Shown here piece after piece: positions 10,683 through 22,580 of a stretch of 64,000 bases of DNA. The translations under genes and the position numbers were made by a program. Numbering within the stretch: position 1 is the first letter of the stretch; every line of letters starts with the position of its first letter. The DNA comes from Gigaspora margarita (taxonomy: Eukaryota > Glomeromycota > Glomeromycetes > Diversisporales > Gigasporaceae), in NCBI GenBank assembly GCA_009809945.1, contig WTPW01001144.1:1-64000 (forward strand), written 5' to 3'. The notes under the pieces were generated by a model. The model ran no database searches and was not told the DNA's origin. It worked only from the letters and a program-made list of their open reading frames with translations.

Positions 10683-11689
10683 AGAGATAATATTAATAAA
10701 AGTTTTTAAAAATTAAAATATTTAAATGACAAAATCAAGTACAATTAGCAAAATCCATAGTATAAATAACAATTCTCTAAAAATTATTAACTTTTTTTTT
10801 TAGAGATTAGTTTTAGAATAGAATTTATATTAAGCAAATTAGAAATTGGAATCAGTCAAATTTTTGGTGATCAGTCATTGATCAATTTTTCACATGATAG
10901 ATCGATAATTAATCGATCATAATATTTTGACCAGTTAAGAATATAAATCAATTATTAATAATGATTGATTATAATATTATAACTGGTTTTGAGTATAGAT
11001 CAATCATTAATAACTATGACTAATACACTAGTGTAATAGGTAGTGCAAAGGGCTGCCCATATTATAGTTTTTTTTAGTGGCTTTACTATAAAAAATCTAT
11101 TGCATAATTTTACATGCATTAAGTGGTTAGGGTAGAATTAATTGGTATTAGAATTATTATAATTTCTAATATGACTATCAGTTGAGAGCAATTATGGATA
11201 TTAATCCAATTTAGCTCAAATGGTTCACTTAAGTTGAGAAATTGATTTGTACTATAAATCAATATTAAAGACATTGAGGTTTAAAAAAACTTCAGTAATA
11301 TGCAAATTCAGGCTTTAAATCATTTTTTTAATTCTTTATAAATTACTGCACTATATTCTTATATAATTACTTGTACTCACAATATTGTGAAGCAATACTG
11401 CTTATGGCCACAAACAATTCTCACAGTTTTGGCCAATATTGTTGCTATCCTACAACCAAGGGCCAACAATAACTGATTTATCTAACATTTCATAGCCAAC
11501 AATAACCTGATTGTTCAACAATATTTCATATGATTATATTTACTATCTATTGTATAATAGAAATAAACAACTACTGAAATTAATCTGTATCTTTAAGCCT
11601 CCATTTGCCATCTAGAAGCCTCACATTATTCTTGTGGCTCAGGTTATAATACAGCCCTGTTATGGGTTAAAATTTTAAACTGTGATACT

Positions 11690-12800
11690 AATATGGCTTA
11701 CTATTAAAATTTAGTTATGAAACTTATTCACTAATATAACACACTGGTTTAAATTGATTATTTGTATTGAAATTATCATAATTCATATTATAAATTACTA
11801 TAAAAAATTCTATTACTAAACTTGAGTTATTTTGCATTGATATTATTAGTTTTTTACAAAGTTACTATAAAAAATTCTGTTGCAAAACTTGCCATTCTGG
11901 TAAAAATAACATTCATGTTTGTATTAGAAATTTCATAATTTTTATGACTGTGAAAAATTCTATTACAGGACTTATACTCCAGCATCAAATATTAGCATTA
12001 GAATTATCATGTTTTTTATGTTAAGTTACTGCAAATCCTATTTCAAAATTACTTGCTATTCTAGTAACTACAATATGTAGTTAAAATGGTTTGCACAGAA
12101 TTATCATATGTAGTTAGATTGAGTTAATATAATTGATTTCTATTATGAATTAATGTAAAAAATCTATTAAAAACCTTACTTGTTATTTTACTAACCTTAG
12201 TATAATTAAAGTTGAGTTGGTTTGTACTAGAAATTTTTGTGATATTTAGCATATGTTATTGCAAAAAATTTTTTTTATGAGTATATAATATTTAGTCAAG
12301 GTTGAATTGGTTAGTATTGGAATTATTGTATTTCTATGATAGGCTACTATAAAAAAATTCTGGCATAAAACTTACTTGCTATTCCAGTATGTAGTTAAGG
12401 CTGAGTTAGGTTTATTGAAGTTATTATGATTTCTATATAGTTGAAATTAGTTATATTTGAATTATCATAATTTCTATTGTGAGTTGCTATAAAAATTTGG
12501 TACAGAACTTATTTGCTTTTTGGTATATAGTTTGAGTTATTGTTATGTAGTTTGAGTTATTGTAATTAAAGTTAAGTTAGTTTATATTGGAATTCTATCA
12601 TGAGTTGCTATAAAATTCTGTTATAGTACTCTAAATCATTTCATTGTTTCTATATTGTTAAGAGTTGGGTTGAGTTAGTTCTGTATTGGAATTGTTTTAT
12701 GCATTGTATAAATAATTCTGTCACAGAACTTGCTATTTCAGTGATGGACAACTAAAATTATTGATTTCTATCATAAGTTGCTATAAAAAGTTTGTTGTAT
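11690..12800. repeat. Degenerate satellite, ~75-120-bp unit
   Basis: About eleven diverged copies of a unit containing GTTACTATAAAAAATTCTG, then CAAAACTTGCTATTC, then GTTGAGTTGGTTTG and TGGAATTATCAT. Anchors lie near 11,791, 11,868, 11,946, 12,035, 12,150, 12,255, 12,345, 12,485, 12,606, 12,704 and 12,778. Old and strongly mutated; part of the 4.5-kb hAT-like element. Confidence 0.6.
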
Positions 12801-12889
12801 TACCATAAAAAAATTGGTAGCAGTTATGCCAATACCAGGAACATTATATGTCTTTGAATTAAAAATTAAAAACAAACACTTTATAGGCA

Positions 12890-13150
12890 ATTTAATCATA
12901 GACAACTAATTTACAAACAAGATTATTTTACAAACAGTTAATTCATAGGCAAATTCATTTTGTAGATAACTTAATATATTTTACTAATAACTTTTTATAA
13001 ATTGCACAAATTTTGAATTAAAAATCTTAACAACAATGGCTAGAATTAATTTGTCGGTAAAATAATAGTGTGAGCAAACTTATCTGTAAATTAATTAACT
13101 GTAAAATAACCTTGCCTGTAATTTAATTTTTTTCAACTAAGTTGTTTGTG
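12890..13150. repeat. Foldback repeat, TTACAGATAA family (copy 1)
   Basis: Contains AATTTACAAACAAG on the left and CTTATCTGTAAATTAATTA plus GTAAAATAA words on the right as a diffuse inverted repeat. It matches in order the sequences at 43,020-43,250 and 50,850-51,080, including the central TAGAATTA stretch, and so is a dispersed family. Confidence 0.5.
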
Positions 13151-13317
13151 AAGTAAGTCAATACTACTAAAAAAATATTAAATAAACATTTAATAAAATC
13201 ATATTAATATATAAATAAATTACAATAAACACAATTTGAATTTTAAAGCTATCTAATAGAATAGCTTTATATATTCTAGTATTCTTGTTCTATTACATGA
13301 TATTATGTCTTAGAATA

Positions 13318-14026
13318 GTGGGTGTGGCACTTTAGAGAAGTTGTCAAAGTGTCACCCCTAAGTGGCAGGTTGATAGTTCAAATCCCACTATTGACGCTTT
13401 GAATAATAGGCCTGTGTTTGGTAACTGTGTGGCTCATATTGGTTGGGTTGTAACACCTGTTACCTTGGTTCTACCATCTCGAATGGGAGCTTCAGTGCAA
13501 TGGTGTTAATATTACACCACAAATCTAGGGAACTGAAGAAATAGAAACCCATTTTGCAAGTCCTAAATTAGGAGGTAATAGTGATGATTTATGATGACAC
13601 TACCAGAAGAGGTGGGTGGCCAGGATCAGAATGAACCTAATAAGGACAGGTGGCTTATGTTGCTAAATTCATGTTTAGAAGTGGAATAGGACACAGAAGA
13701 ACTATGGTAGGCAGTTAGTGCAAGAGTAAAGTAGCCCTTAGGCTGTATTATCTAAAAGGGTTGGGGCCCAATAATATCAACATATATGTAGTGCATCGGG
13801 TAGTAATAGGAGAATTGTGAACCAGAGGGTTTAAATAGGCAACTTTCGTAGTTGGGTTGTAGGTATGGCAGCTAGTGTAGAACCTTCGGGCAGACTACTT
13901 AAATTAGGCACCAAAAGTGCATGTGTGGCTAGTTGTATCCTTATTCATGTAACAAATATTACGTCTCTATAACTCATAATAAAATCTGGCCATAGTACCC
14001 AGCCTTTAAACGATTAAAAAAAAAAT
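13318..14026 (+). mobile_element. Long SINE-like retroposon, 0.7 kb, 12-bp TSD
   Basis: Starts GTGGGTGTGGCACTTTAG. Carries a B-box-like AGTTCAAATCCCAC at 13,374 within a possible T-arm, about 620 bp of non-coding body, then an A run. TGTCTTAGAATA lies directly before (13,306-13,317) and after the A run (14,027-14,038), a 12-bp duplication typical of LINE-driven target-primed insertion. No reading frame. The body differs from the 5721-6927 element but shares layout, GC level and tail, so it is a second family or a distant subfamily. Inserted in the 4.5-kb hAT-like element. Confidence 0.75.
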
Positions 14027-14085
14027 TGTCTTAGAATAAAATGAATACCAAATCCAGTATGCTCATGCATGAACAGTAAAGTATA

Positions 14086-14997
14086 CTAACAGGTGAGACC
14101 ATCCTGAGTGCCCCGATTTTGTAGATTGTTACACAATTAATTAAAGATTTTTTTATACATTTTTACAATACTTTTTTCGGAAGCTTGAGTAGATTATCTC
14201 ATTTATGAAACATGGTATATTATTAGAGAAACTTGAAGTTCCTACCTTGCCCTACAACATATTCATTTAATCCAAGTTAATCCAACAACTTTCATATTGC
14301 ACTTTACCTGCTAAAGTTACAAGTAATTAACTACCACTACGCTAATAAATTCTCGTTTGTTGAGCAAGCAAAAAGGTAAAAAAAACTTAAAATAATGATT
14401 TAGAAAAGTAGTATAAGTGTAAAGCTTAGATTGTGTGATCTTTTTGTATACATTATATAAAATTTTTTTTAAAAAGAAGTTGAAGCATCCAAATAATAGT
14501 TATTAACTTCATTTCTTTTTTTTTTTTTACAAAAGTTTTAGAATGTGTACTAGATTTATGTAGATACAATGTATAATATGGCTGTAGAACAAACATGAAT
14601 ATTAAAGATCTCTTCAATAGAATAATTGTATGTGATACTATAGAAAATTCAAGTTTATTAGATACAGAATTAGACATAAAGATTATAAAAATAATTTATT
14701 TGTAATAAGGTTTAAATTGGTCCAAATTAATAAAGGCATGTTTGTCTATTGGTAATAACATTCAGTGATGTTTACTTTGAAATTTTAAATATAAATTTTA
14801 ATTAAATTTCTTTTGATTTCACTTTGATTTGTTGCTTAATTTCTGAATTTTTTGTTTAATAAAAATTAATGATTTTGATTTTTGATTGGCAATCACCAGT
14901 TATTGTAAAACATATAAAAAAAAATGTTTATTAATTGTGTAACCATTAGGTGACTCAGATAATTATTTCCAAATTTGGAATGGTCTCACCTGTTTAG
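14086..14997. mobile_element. TA-flanked DNA element, 0.9 kb
   Basis: CTAACAGGTGAGACCAT at 14,086 and the complement of ATGGTCTCACCTGTTTAG ending 14,997 are inverted repeats flanked by TA (14,084-14,085 and 14,998-14,999, within GTATAC on both sides). Pairing continues inward through GTTACACAATTAATTAA near 14,128 and TTAATTGTGTAACC near 14,932. No transposase was seen; a 74-codon minus-strand frame at 14,453-14,677 has no recognisable product. Tc1/mariner-type by target site. Confidence 0.7.
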
Positions 14998-15587
14998 TAT
15001 ACTATATTAGTACAGCACAATAACATATGAAATCATAGATTTTTACTGTCCAATTAATAAAATTTTGTAAAATTACAATTATAAATAGCAGAAATCTATA
15101 CACTTCATGATACAAGCATAATTATATTTCTGGTATACATATTATAATTAATCAAACTTTATGTTCAACAAATTGATCAAATTTTTTTTGATATATCAAA
15201 TTTCTCTAATTGATTATAATTGATCAAAAGGCTATGTTTGATCAAACTCAATGATTAATCATGATCGAACAAAAAATCTTGTGATCGATCATGATTATTT
15301 TGACTGAGCAATTGGTCATTTTAGATTCGATTCCAATTTCTAAAGCAAATATAAGTGAATTTTAAAGAATTAAATAGAAAAATTTTATTTTAATTATAAT
15401 CTGTGACAATAATTAAATAATACAATTAACTGTTTGTATAATTTTTCATAGTTCTAATCCTTAATTAAAAATAGAAAGATGACATTGCCAATGAAAGATG
15501 TGTGCAAAAAAATTAGTATAATACTAAAAAAAAATAGAGAATTAAAATTATAGGTATAAAGCAATGTATATCATATATAGTATATAC

Positions 15588-16044
15588 TGTCATAGAACAG
15601 ATTTTACCTTTGAATAAACTAGAAGATTCTAAAGATTATCTCTAGTACAACTAGATACAGAATAGCAAATGTCCTTATATACTTTTATACTTTTATATTT
15701 TACTTTTATACTTTTATACTTTTATACTTCTATAATTTTGTACTTTTCTAAAGATATATAGACTCTAGCTTTTTACCCTTCTATCCACTAGACTCAGATT
15801 CTGCTCTCCTCTCCTCTAATATTTAGGAATTGTTATTTATTCTGAATATTATATCATAAATAAATAAAATATATCTTTGCCAAATAAATACTCTCTTGCT
15901 CTTTGATAAATATATACTGAACTACTTTAGCAAAGTAATATTCTACTTGTATACTGCTTCATATTTTCTCTGATTTTTATAAGATCCCTGTTACCATATG
16001 TTGTATTGCAAGTACTAAATTGAAGGCTATAGTCGCTTGTAACA
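15588..16044 (+). repeat. Long terminal repeat of Ty3/Gypsy fossil 1
   Basis: Bounded by TGTCATAGAAC and CGCTTGTAACA (TG...CA), about 457 bp, followed directly by TTTTGGTGCC, a primer-binding-site-like stretch. Both ends resemble the LTR at 53,448-54,015 read on its own strand (TGTTATAGAAC...CTGTAACA), which supports the call. No matching 3' copy was found in the window. Confidence 0.6.
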
Positions 16045-16175
16045 TTTTGGTGCCTTTTAGTGAAAATATTTAAAAATCTCCAGAAATTTTAGGACCTCTT
16101 CTCTTCTTTCTGCAAGAATATTTTTCTCTTTTTCTCCTCCTCCTTAGTAAAATTATTGTTTTTGGTTTACCTATC

Positions 16176-16315
16176 AAATTGAAAAAGATTTGTTCAGAAG
16201 GGCATACTTAAAGCCTCTTCCTTTTGTAGAACTGGTATTTTTCTGTTAAATTGAAAAAGATTTGTTCAGAAGGGCATACTTGATGCCTCTGCTTTTGTAG
16301 CACTTCTATTTGTTT
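16176..16315 (+). repeat. 72-bp tandem duplication
   Basis: AAATTGAAAAAGATTTGTTC with GAAGGGCATACTT after it starts at 16,176 and again at 16,248, with TTTTGTAG-containing ends. Two copies, nearly identical, in the leader of the retroelement fossil. Confidence 0.8.
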
Positions 16316-16377
16316 TAGTTATTTTTTTTTTTAGACCCAAATTGGAAATGTTTTTACTTTTTAATAATTTAAAAATA

Positions 16378-16719
16378 CATTCAAACCTCTATAAATACAA
16401 TGTGTACAGACAAACCTACAATATGCATTTAGGGAGATATTGCATTTAGAGAGAGCCAATTAAATTGCAGCTTTAAAGATTAGACCATCAAGTTTGTATA
16501 ACTTCTACTAAAAACTATATAATCTATTTTAAGTACTAAAATTTAATTGGCTACGTGCATTTAGGGAGGTAACATGATATAGAAAATTATTTGAAAGAAT
16601 GTGCATTTACAGAATATAGTGCATGCATTTAGCACTAATAATTTCTTACAGACAATACAAAAACGTGCATTTAGAGAGGTATTGCATTTATGAAGGTTGC
16701 ATTTATAGAGGTCTGACTG
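16378..16719. mobile_element. pogo/Tigger-like MITE, 342 bp
   Basis: The right end read inward is CAGTCAGACCTCTATAAATG, and the left end is CATTCAAACCTCTATAAATAC; TA flanks both (16,376-16,377 and 16,720-16,721). The phrase AACCTCTATAAATGCA in terminal repeats is characteristic of pogo/Tigger-type Tc1/mariner elements. Subterminal GCATTTAGAGAGGTATTGC words recur in both orientations. No transposase; non-autonomous. Confidence 0.75.
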
Positions 16720-17029
16720 TATATTTTAGTAACCAACTCACATCTTTTTGATTGAGTTTAAAAATTTAATCTGCTTATCTTTTAGATATCTATATAAGTA
16801 GAGCTTACCAAATCCATTTAGAACAAATTGAAGCACATAATACTAACTATTCCTCTTCTCTTGCAACTGAAGTTTTACAAATTACCAACTCTGACTTATC
16901 TTGCTGAATTTAATATTCATCTATAGGATACCTTTAACCTTTTCATTGCTTTAAAACAAATATCAAGTTGCTTATTTTGCCTACTATTATACTCAATGAA
17001 CTGTTGGTACCCACTTTATCTTAACTTTT

Positions 17030-17250
17030 TTTTGAGATTATAATACTCTTAGAGCTATTGCTAAAGATATTGTTTTTAGTTGCAGATATTACAACCCTCA
17101 CCTTGACCTTTTAGAAGTTATTGCTGCTCTTCTCTGTACTAATACCCATAGTACTCTTGCTCCTACTCTACCCTTTGACTTTGAAGAAAACATCTTTGAT
17201 CTCTATCTTGAAACTTCTGCTATTTCTACTTCTCTACCTGCTTAAGTAAT
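17030..17250 (+). pseudogene. Unrecognised coding-like piece
   Basis: A plus-strand stretch reads as a leucine- and threonine-rich peptide followed by an acidic Asp-Phe-Glu-Glu-Asn segment, with codon-like composition unlike the flanks. It lies between the LTR and the gag-like region, so it may be leader or gag sequence of fossil 1. I do not recognise a family. Confidence 0.2.
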
Positions 17251-17639
17251 TGATAACCTTTTCTATTATCCAAGAAACTAACAAAGACTTAGTTTATAGA
17301 ATCTCTCTTATCTCTTGATTAGTACACACTTTAGAACCAGAAGATCTAGATAATTGAGTTGGACCTTTTTACTTATTTTCTCTCCTACCTATAAGTAAAA
17401 CACTACTCAAGTCCAATTTTCTTTTCATATTCTATTTTCTTCTTTACCTTTTTCTAAAATTTGACTTAACCAACTTCTCTCTTGATCTAATACTTCACCT
17501 CCTACTTGGTTATCCTGATTATTTCAAAATATTAATTCTTTCTAATCTCTTCAATGCACTTCTTAACTAGTAACTACTCCTCTACTCCTAGTTGTAAATG
17601 AACTATACCAAACTAATCTTATTTCTAATACAACTTCTC

Positions 17640-18370
17640 TAACTATACCTCTCATACTCTGTAAGAAAAGTGATACAAGTGCTAGTATGAGTTGGTGTCA
17701 GGAATGCTCGAAATGTTACAGATCATATGGTACATACAGGAATATTTTACAGAATAGCATAGTAAAAATGGCACAGATATTATAGCAAAGGGTAGTATGC
17801 AATATTATATCATATGAAATAGTGCATTTAGATAGCACATATGTGTATGTTATACATGTGTTGGCTCATGTTACATTTCATAAAGAGTGAAAGATTAGTA
17901 AGTGATTTTTTTTAAAAAAAAGTAATATCTCATGATTTCATTGATGAAGCTTTCTGTATATCTTAACAAAAAATATTTTTTACAAAATTTTATTTCATAT
18001 ATAGTTAGCTTGTTCATATTATATTGATTACTTATGTAAATTTATAGTTTAATAGTTAATCTATATCGTAATCACAGTGGCATATGAATTTACATTCACC
18101 TGTACCAAATCCCATACTGATTTGACTAGTGAACTGCTACAAAACCTGAGCCATTTATAGTCCATTTGACATGGGCATACAGTCCCATACAGTTTACAGA
18201 ATCTGTACCAATTTGGACTATACCCATACAAATCTGGTCATGACCTATACCAAAAAAACCCATGCCTATCTGATGCAACCTGTGCTGATCCAGTTCAATT
18301 TTCTTATAGGAATACAATGTCAACTTTTCATCCCTCAACCTGCTCTTATTAACCATTAAATAATCAAAGT
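17640..18370. other. Unassigned stretch with CCCATAC repeats
   Basis: Around 18,100-18,300 the words CCCATACAG, CCCATACAA, CTGTACCAA and CTATACC recur in both orientations, like subterminal repeats of a DNA transposon. No matching end or target duplication was found. The short frames on both strands at 18,126-18,359 are shadows of the repeat. The rest (17,640-18,090) shows nothing recognisable. Confidence 0.35.
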
Positions 18371-18378
18371 ATTCCCAG

Positions 18379-18903
18379 AGGACCCTGAATAATATATATA
18401 GAGGTTATATTGGCTTTACTATAAACTTTTTGTAAATTTTATCCACTTTTTATTAGAGCTAATTAACCTTATTTTATAATATAAGCTTTAATATTTAAAT
18501 AATTTATCCATTTAACAAATATAGCAAATATATTTTACTTTCAAAAAAAATTTTTTTAAAAAAATTTTTCTTCAAAAAAATTTCTCCAGAAAAATTTTTT
18601 TCTCAAAAAAAATTTTTTCCAAAAAAAATTTTTTTCCAAAAAAAAACTTTCCCAAAAAATTTTTTTCAAAAAAAAATTTTTTTTTTTTTTTTTTTTTTTA
18701 TTTGGTTATCCAAATTTTAAATATAACCTATTTAAAATTTATAATTTTATCCATTTTAAATAACATAACATTAAAGGCTTTTATCCACTTTTAAATATAA
18801 CCTTTTGGCCAATATCCGCTTTTCAAATATAACATCTTAGTAAAAAAGTGCCTTTTTTATCCAAAATTTCAATATAACCTTTATATGTATTGTTCGGGGT
18901 CCT
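18379..18903. mobile_element. AGGACC-family MITE, 525 bp, exact 8-bp TSD
   Basis: Ends AGGACCCTGAATAAT (18,379) and, inward from 18,903, AGGACCCCGAACAAT; pairing continues through AGGTTATATTG. ATTCCCAG flanks both sides exactly (18,371-18,378 and 18,904-18,911). The interior has repeated TATCCACTTTTAAATATAACC-like phrases (TATCCACTTTT, AAATATAACC) and alternating A/T homopolymers. No coding. Confidence 0.85.
18545..18705. repeat. Alternating A-run/T-run tract
   Basis: Repeated CC-spaced AAAAAAATTTTTTT blocks ending in a T run of about 27, inside the AGGACC MITE. Low complexity. Confidence 0.85.
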
Positions 18904-18999
18904 ATTCCCAGTACCTACTCTTCAACTAAATATATAAATGAACTTGATATCCAAACCAACCAAACACCTAATACAATTTTTTTTAACCACCCTCTTCTT

Positions 19000-20260
19000 C
19001 AAATTGACAATCAAATCCACTTGCCCAAACTGAAATTATTAAATCTTGAATAGTTAGAGCCTATCCTGATTCTACATTTCCTGAACAAAAAGCTAGAGAA
19101 GAAGGAATAAATTTAGAGGAAGTAAATTTATACAAACAAGAGGACCCAATGAAGAACAAGTAGTTGAACTAGAAGAAGAACCTGTAGAAGATCAAGCATT
19201 TTAGACTCAGAATCAGAAGCAACTATAATAGACCCAGAATCTGATATAGAAGAAGATATGGCTAATATCACTTTAAATGCTGCTGCTAATGTTATGATAG
19301 CTCTTGCTTATGCTCTGAAAAAAGGTAGTAAGAAATCTCTTATTAAAATTAATTTTTAATGTGGGATGGAACTCAAGATCCTGTGATATTGATTGAAGAA
19401 TTTGAATGAGCTGTTAAGGCTAACTATTGGAGTTCTACCTGCCAACTAGAATTGGTCTGCGCCTATATAAAAGATAATACTCAAGAATGGCTTGTCAGTC
19501 TGAATAATGCTTTAACTTATTTTTATCATGCAAATTATAGAAATGATAGTAATATTAGTTTCTTCTACATCTTTAAAGCTAAGTTCAGTACAACAAAACA
19601 GAAAGCCATCTAGCAAAAATAGCTGTTTAAAATTAAACAAGGCATAGATACCATTGATACCTATGTTAGTCATTTCAAGCAACTAAAGGAAGAGTGAATT
19701 CTACTAATATCTTTTCTGCTATTGTTATGATAGGACCCCAAAATATACATAGATAGGTTAGATATTAGTTTGCTTATTTTTGGGTTTTTTTATATAGATC
19801 TTTTTTATTTTTAGTACTTTTTTTGCTTATTTTTGAGGTTTTTTCTGCAGTTTTAGTAATTTTATAATTAACCTGGCCTATCTATATATATTTCAGGGTT
19901 CTGTTATGATCCAATTTTTCATTCAAGCACTATAACCTAAATATACTATGAATATATAAGCTGCTAAACCTGATACCTTGGCCTGAGCTATTGCTAAAGT
20001 ATGAAAATAGAAAACTATATGAGTAATGATCTCTAATTACAATATAATAAAGCTAACCAAGTTATAGAATGCCTTACAGAACAAATTGCAATACTTAGTA
20101 TTAACCTTACTAAAAAACAAGCTGCCCTATTTCCTACTTCTGCATATTACTCCAACTAGAATAAAGATTGATCTTATCAAGGAGCTAGCAATGCTACTTG
20201 CTATTATTGTAGTCAAAAAGATATTTTATTCAGAATTGCTATATCTAATTCTAGGATAAT
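19000..20260 (+). pseudogene. gag: gag-like region of Ty3/Gypsy fossil 1
   Basis: Plus-strand peptide segments read like a Gypsy capsid: an acidic lead-in at 19,080-19,300, then Asp-Gly-Thr-Gln-Asp-Pro followed by Leu/Ile-Glu-Glu-Phe-Glu (about 19,370-19,410), Gln-Glu-Trp-Leu (about 19,487) and a retro-gag-like Phe-Lys-Ile-Lys-Gln-Gly (about 19,630). A Cys-rich CYYC word at 20,200-20,212 may be a zinc-knuckle relic. Broken and old. A 171-bp AGGACC MITE sits inside it. Confidence 0.6.
19732..19902. mobile_element. AGGACC-family MITE, 171 bp, exact 8-bp TSD
   Basis: Ends AGGACCCCAAAATATA and, inward from the right, AGAACCCTGAAATATA; then ATAGATAGG on both arms. GTTATGAT flanks it exactly (19,724-19,731 and 19,903-19,910). 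It is inserted in the gag-like region of fossil 1, so it is younger than that copy. Confidence 0.85.
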
Positions 20261-20275
20261 AAAAGAGATATTAAC

Positions 20276-20570
20276 AGGACCTGGATATCTAGTACAGAGG
20301 TCATACTTTATTTTTTTTAGCAAAAACCTCTGAAATTTAAGAAGCAAAAAAATATTTTTTGGCAATTATCTTGCTATTCAGTAGTCTAATTTGAATAAAC
20401 TTTTTTTAAAATTGAAGCTCTTAGTGAGGCACATCTAACAAAAAAGGTTATTCAATTCTGATTACCAGATTAAAAGTTATTTAAAGAAATATAGTTTTGT
20501 CATTTTAGCAAATTGGGCCAAAATTGGCCAAAATCTAGTTATAACCTATATGAGAGATGTCCAAGGTCCT
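20276..20570. mobile_element. AGGACC-family MITE, 295 bp, exact 8-bp TSD
   Basis: Ends AGGACCTGGATATCTAG and, inward, AGGACCTTGGACATCTC, followed on each side by a GAGGTCATA/TAGGTTATAA motif. ATATTAAC flanks both sides (20,268-20,275 and 20,571-20,578). Nearly the same length and interior as the inverted copy at 22,288-22,580. Contains the GATTACCAGATTAAAAGTTAT form of the shared module. Confidence 0.9.
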
Positions 20571-20989
20571 ATATTAACCATGTGGTCAAAGTGACACCTA
20601 TTTCTTTTAAAATAACCAGTTCTATAACAGATCCAGATCCTATAACTAAAGTAGGTTCAGAGACTAAAATTATAATAACCTTTTGAATATAACTGATTCC
20701 AAAGACAAAGCCAGTCATATGATAAATACAAAGATAACTAAAGTTATCAATCCTATAATCGATCCAAATCCTGAAATCGATCTTTTACTCCTACCCTTAT
20801 AATTTATATACTATTAATACTGCTAATAACTAACTTATGAACAGTTTGAAACCTTTATCATTAATGAATCCATATTTATTGCCCTTGCAAGTTACCTAAC
20901 TGAAGAAATCAAAAAACCCAAATACAAATACCTACTTATACTACTTCTGTTAAGTATAATATCAAGCTTCAAAAAATATTTTATTATGC

Positions 20990-21270
20990 TAATTAATAAT
21001 AGTGCTGCTATTAGCATGATCTTACATCAAGCTATAAAAGAACTTGAACTAAAAATTGAAGCCTTTTTAACTAGTCTTATTGTATCTGCTACTGATCCTC
21101 AGTTCAACTTCTAGAATTATCAATAATTTGCTTATTGAAGTAGAAAGAACTACTATTCTTCTAGATGTAGAAGTTATAAATACTATCTCCTATTTATTGC
21201 TTCTAGGCAATGACTGGTCTCAAAAAGTTGATACTAGCTATAGCTGGAAAAACAAGGTTTATATCTAAAG
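20990..21270 (+). pseudogene. Aspartic-protease-like region of fossil 1
   Basis: Peptide words Asn-Ser-Ala-Ala-Ile-Ser-Met-Ile, Leu-Glu-Leu-Lys-Ile-Glu-Ala, Thr-Thr-Ile-Leu-Leu-Asp-Val-Glu-Val and Leu-Leu-Leu-Gly-Asn-Asp-Trp follow the order of retroelement aspartic proteases (active-site loop, flap region, then the conserved Leu-Leu-Gly-x-Asp-Trp). Broken and old. Confidence 0.6.
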
Positions 21271-22287
21271 TATAGTACTATAAATAGCTAATTATGACAA
21301 TTATATTATGACATATATTTTTACACTAACTTTTTAAAACCTTAATTGTAGTAATTATTACTATATGTCGTAATTATTATGACATATCATAATAATTATG
21401 TCATGTTGTAATTATTACAACATATCATAATTATTACAACATATGTAATTATTATGACAAATTACTATATGTAGTAATAATTATGCCATGTAGTAACATA
21501 AATTTAAAATTTTAATTTATCGATCTTGGAAAAAAAATTATTGGAATTTGTAATATTGGAGCTACTTTAATTTCTAGTGCTATAGCAATAGACCACTACA
21601 GTATTTTGTATCATAAATTTCAATACTATTGAAACAAGTAAAATATTAGTATTATTAATTTCTGGAATTAGCAAAGGTTCCCAATGATCATAGGATGCAG
21701 ATGGCCCAAAGAACCATTTGTATTATATGATTATCAGGAATCTCTCACAGTAAATTTATGAATAATACTCTGCCTCATGTTGTTCATGCCTATAGATGCT
21801 AGTAAAATTAATTTCACCAATTCACCAATTCACCACCAATTTTACCAATATATTATTTTATCACATTTTACCAACATTTATATTTATATCTACTTTTATT
21901 ATAATTTTGTATGATTATTTGTGACCCAACTAAAAATTTCTAGTCATAGTATGATTTGTGAGAAATTATAATAAACAACAAATAGTAAGGTAGGGTATTA
22001 CATTTTTAAAAAGTACATAATACTTTAAACAGTATAAATTAATATCTGAACAATTGATCCAGTGAATGTTTTCTTGTAAATTACTTTCTATATTGTATGT
22101 TTATTAGGTTTATCTTATCCAATTTAGACTTTTATTACTATATATAATAGGAATTGCATAAAAATTTTACAAACACATAATTTTGAACCAATCATAGTAC
22201 AGGATCAGGTATAATATGAAAATGAAACAAAACAGCTAGTTTTTTCAAAAATTATCTGTTATGCAAACTTTGGCTTACACAACTACC

Positions 22288-22580
22288 AGGACCCCAGACA
22301 TCTCTCATATAGGTCATAACTAGATTTTGGCCAATTTTGATCTAATTTGCTAAAATAACAAAATCTATTTACTTTAATAACTTCTAATCCAGTAATCAGA
22401 ATTGAATAAACTTGTTTTGTTAGATGCACCTTACTGAGAGCTTTATTTTAAAAAATGTTCATTCAAATTAGACTACTAGATGCCAAGATCATTGCCAAAA
22501 ACTGTTTTTTGCTTTTCAAATTTTAGGTGTTTTTGCTAAAAATTTCAAGTATGACCTCTATACTAGATGTCCGGAGTCCT
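22288..22580. mobile_element. AGGACC-family MITE, 293 bp, near-exact 8-bp TSD
   Basis: Ends AGGACCCCAGACATCTC and, inward from 22,580, AGGACTCCGGACATCTAG, followed by TATAGAGGTCATACTTG. Flanks CAACTACC (22,280-22,287) and TAACTACC (22,581-22,588) agree at 7 of 8. It is the inverted relative of 20,276-20,570 across its whole length. Confidence 0.85.

Larger units (their letters stand above)
10840..15342. mobile_element. hAT-like element, 4.5 kb, exact 8-bp TSD, no transposase
   Basis: The ends TAGAAATTGGAATC (10,840) and GATTCCAATTTCTA (to 15,342) are inverted repeats. AAGCAAAT occurs directly outside both (10,832-10,839 and 15,343-15,350). The subterminal 200 bases on each side are full of GATCATGATT/ATCGATCATGATT words in both orientations, as in hAT elements. 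No hAT transposase reading frame is present. The interior holds a degenerate satellite, a foldback repeat, a long SINE (13,318-14,026) and a TA-flanked element (14,086-14,997), all later arrivals or internal expansions. Confidence 0.8.
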
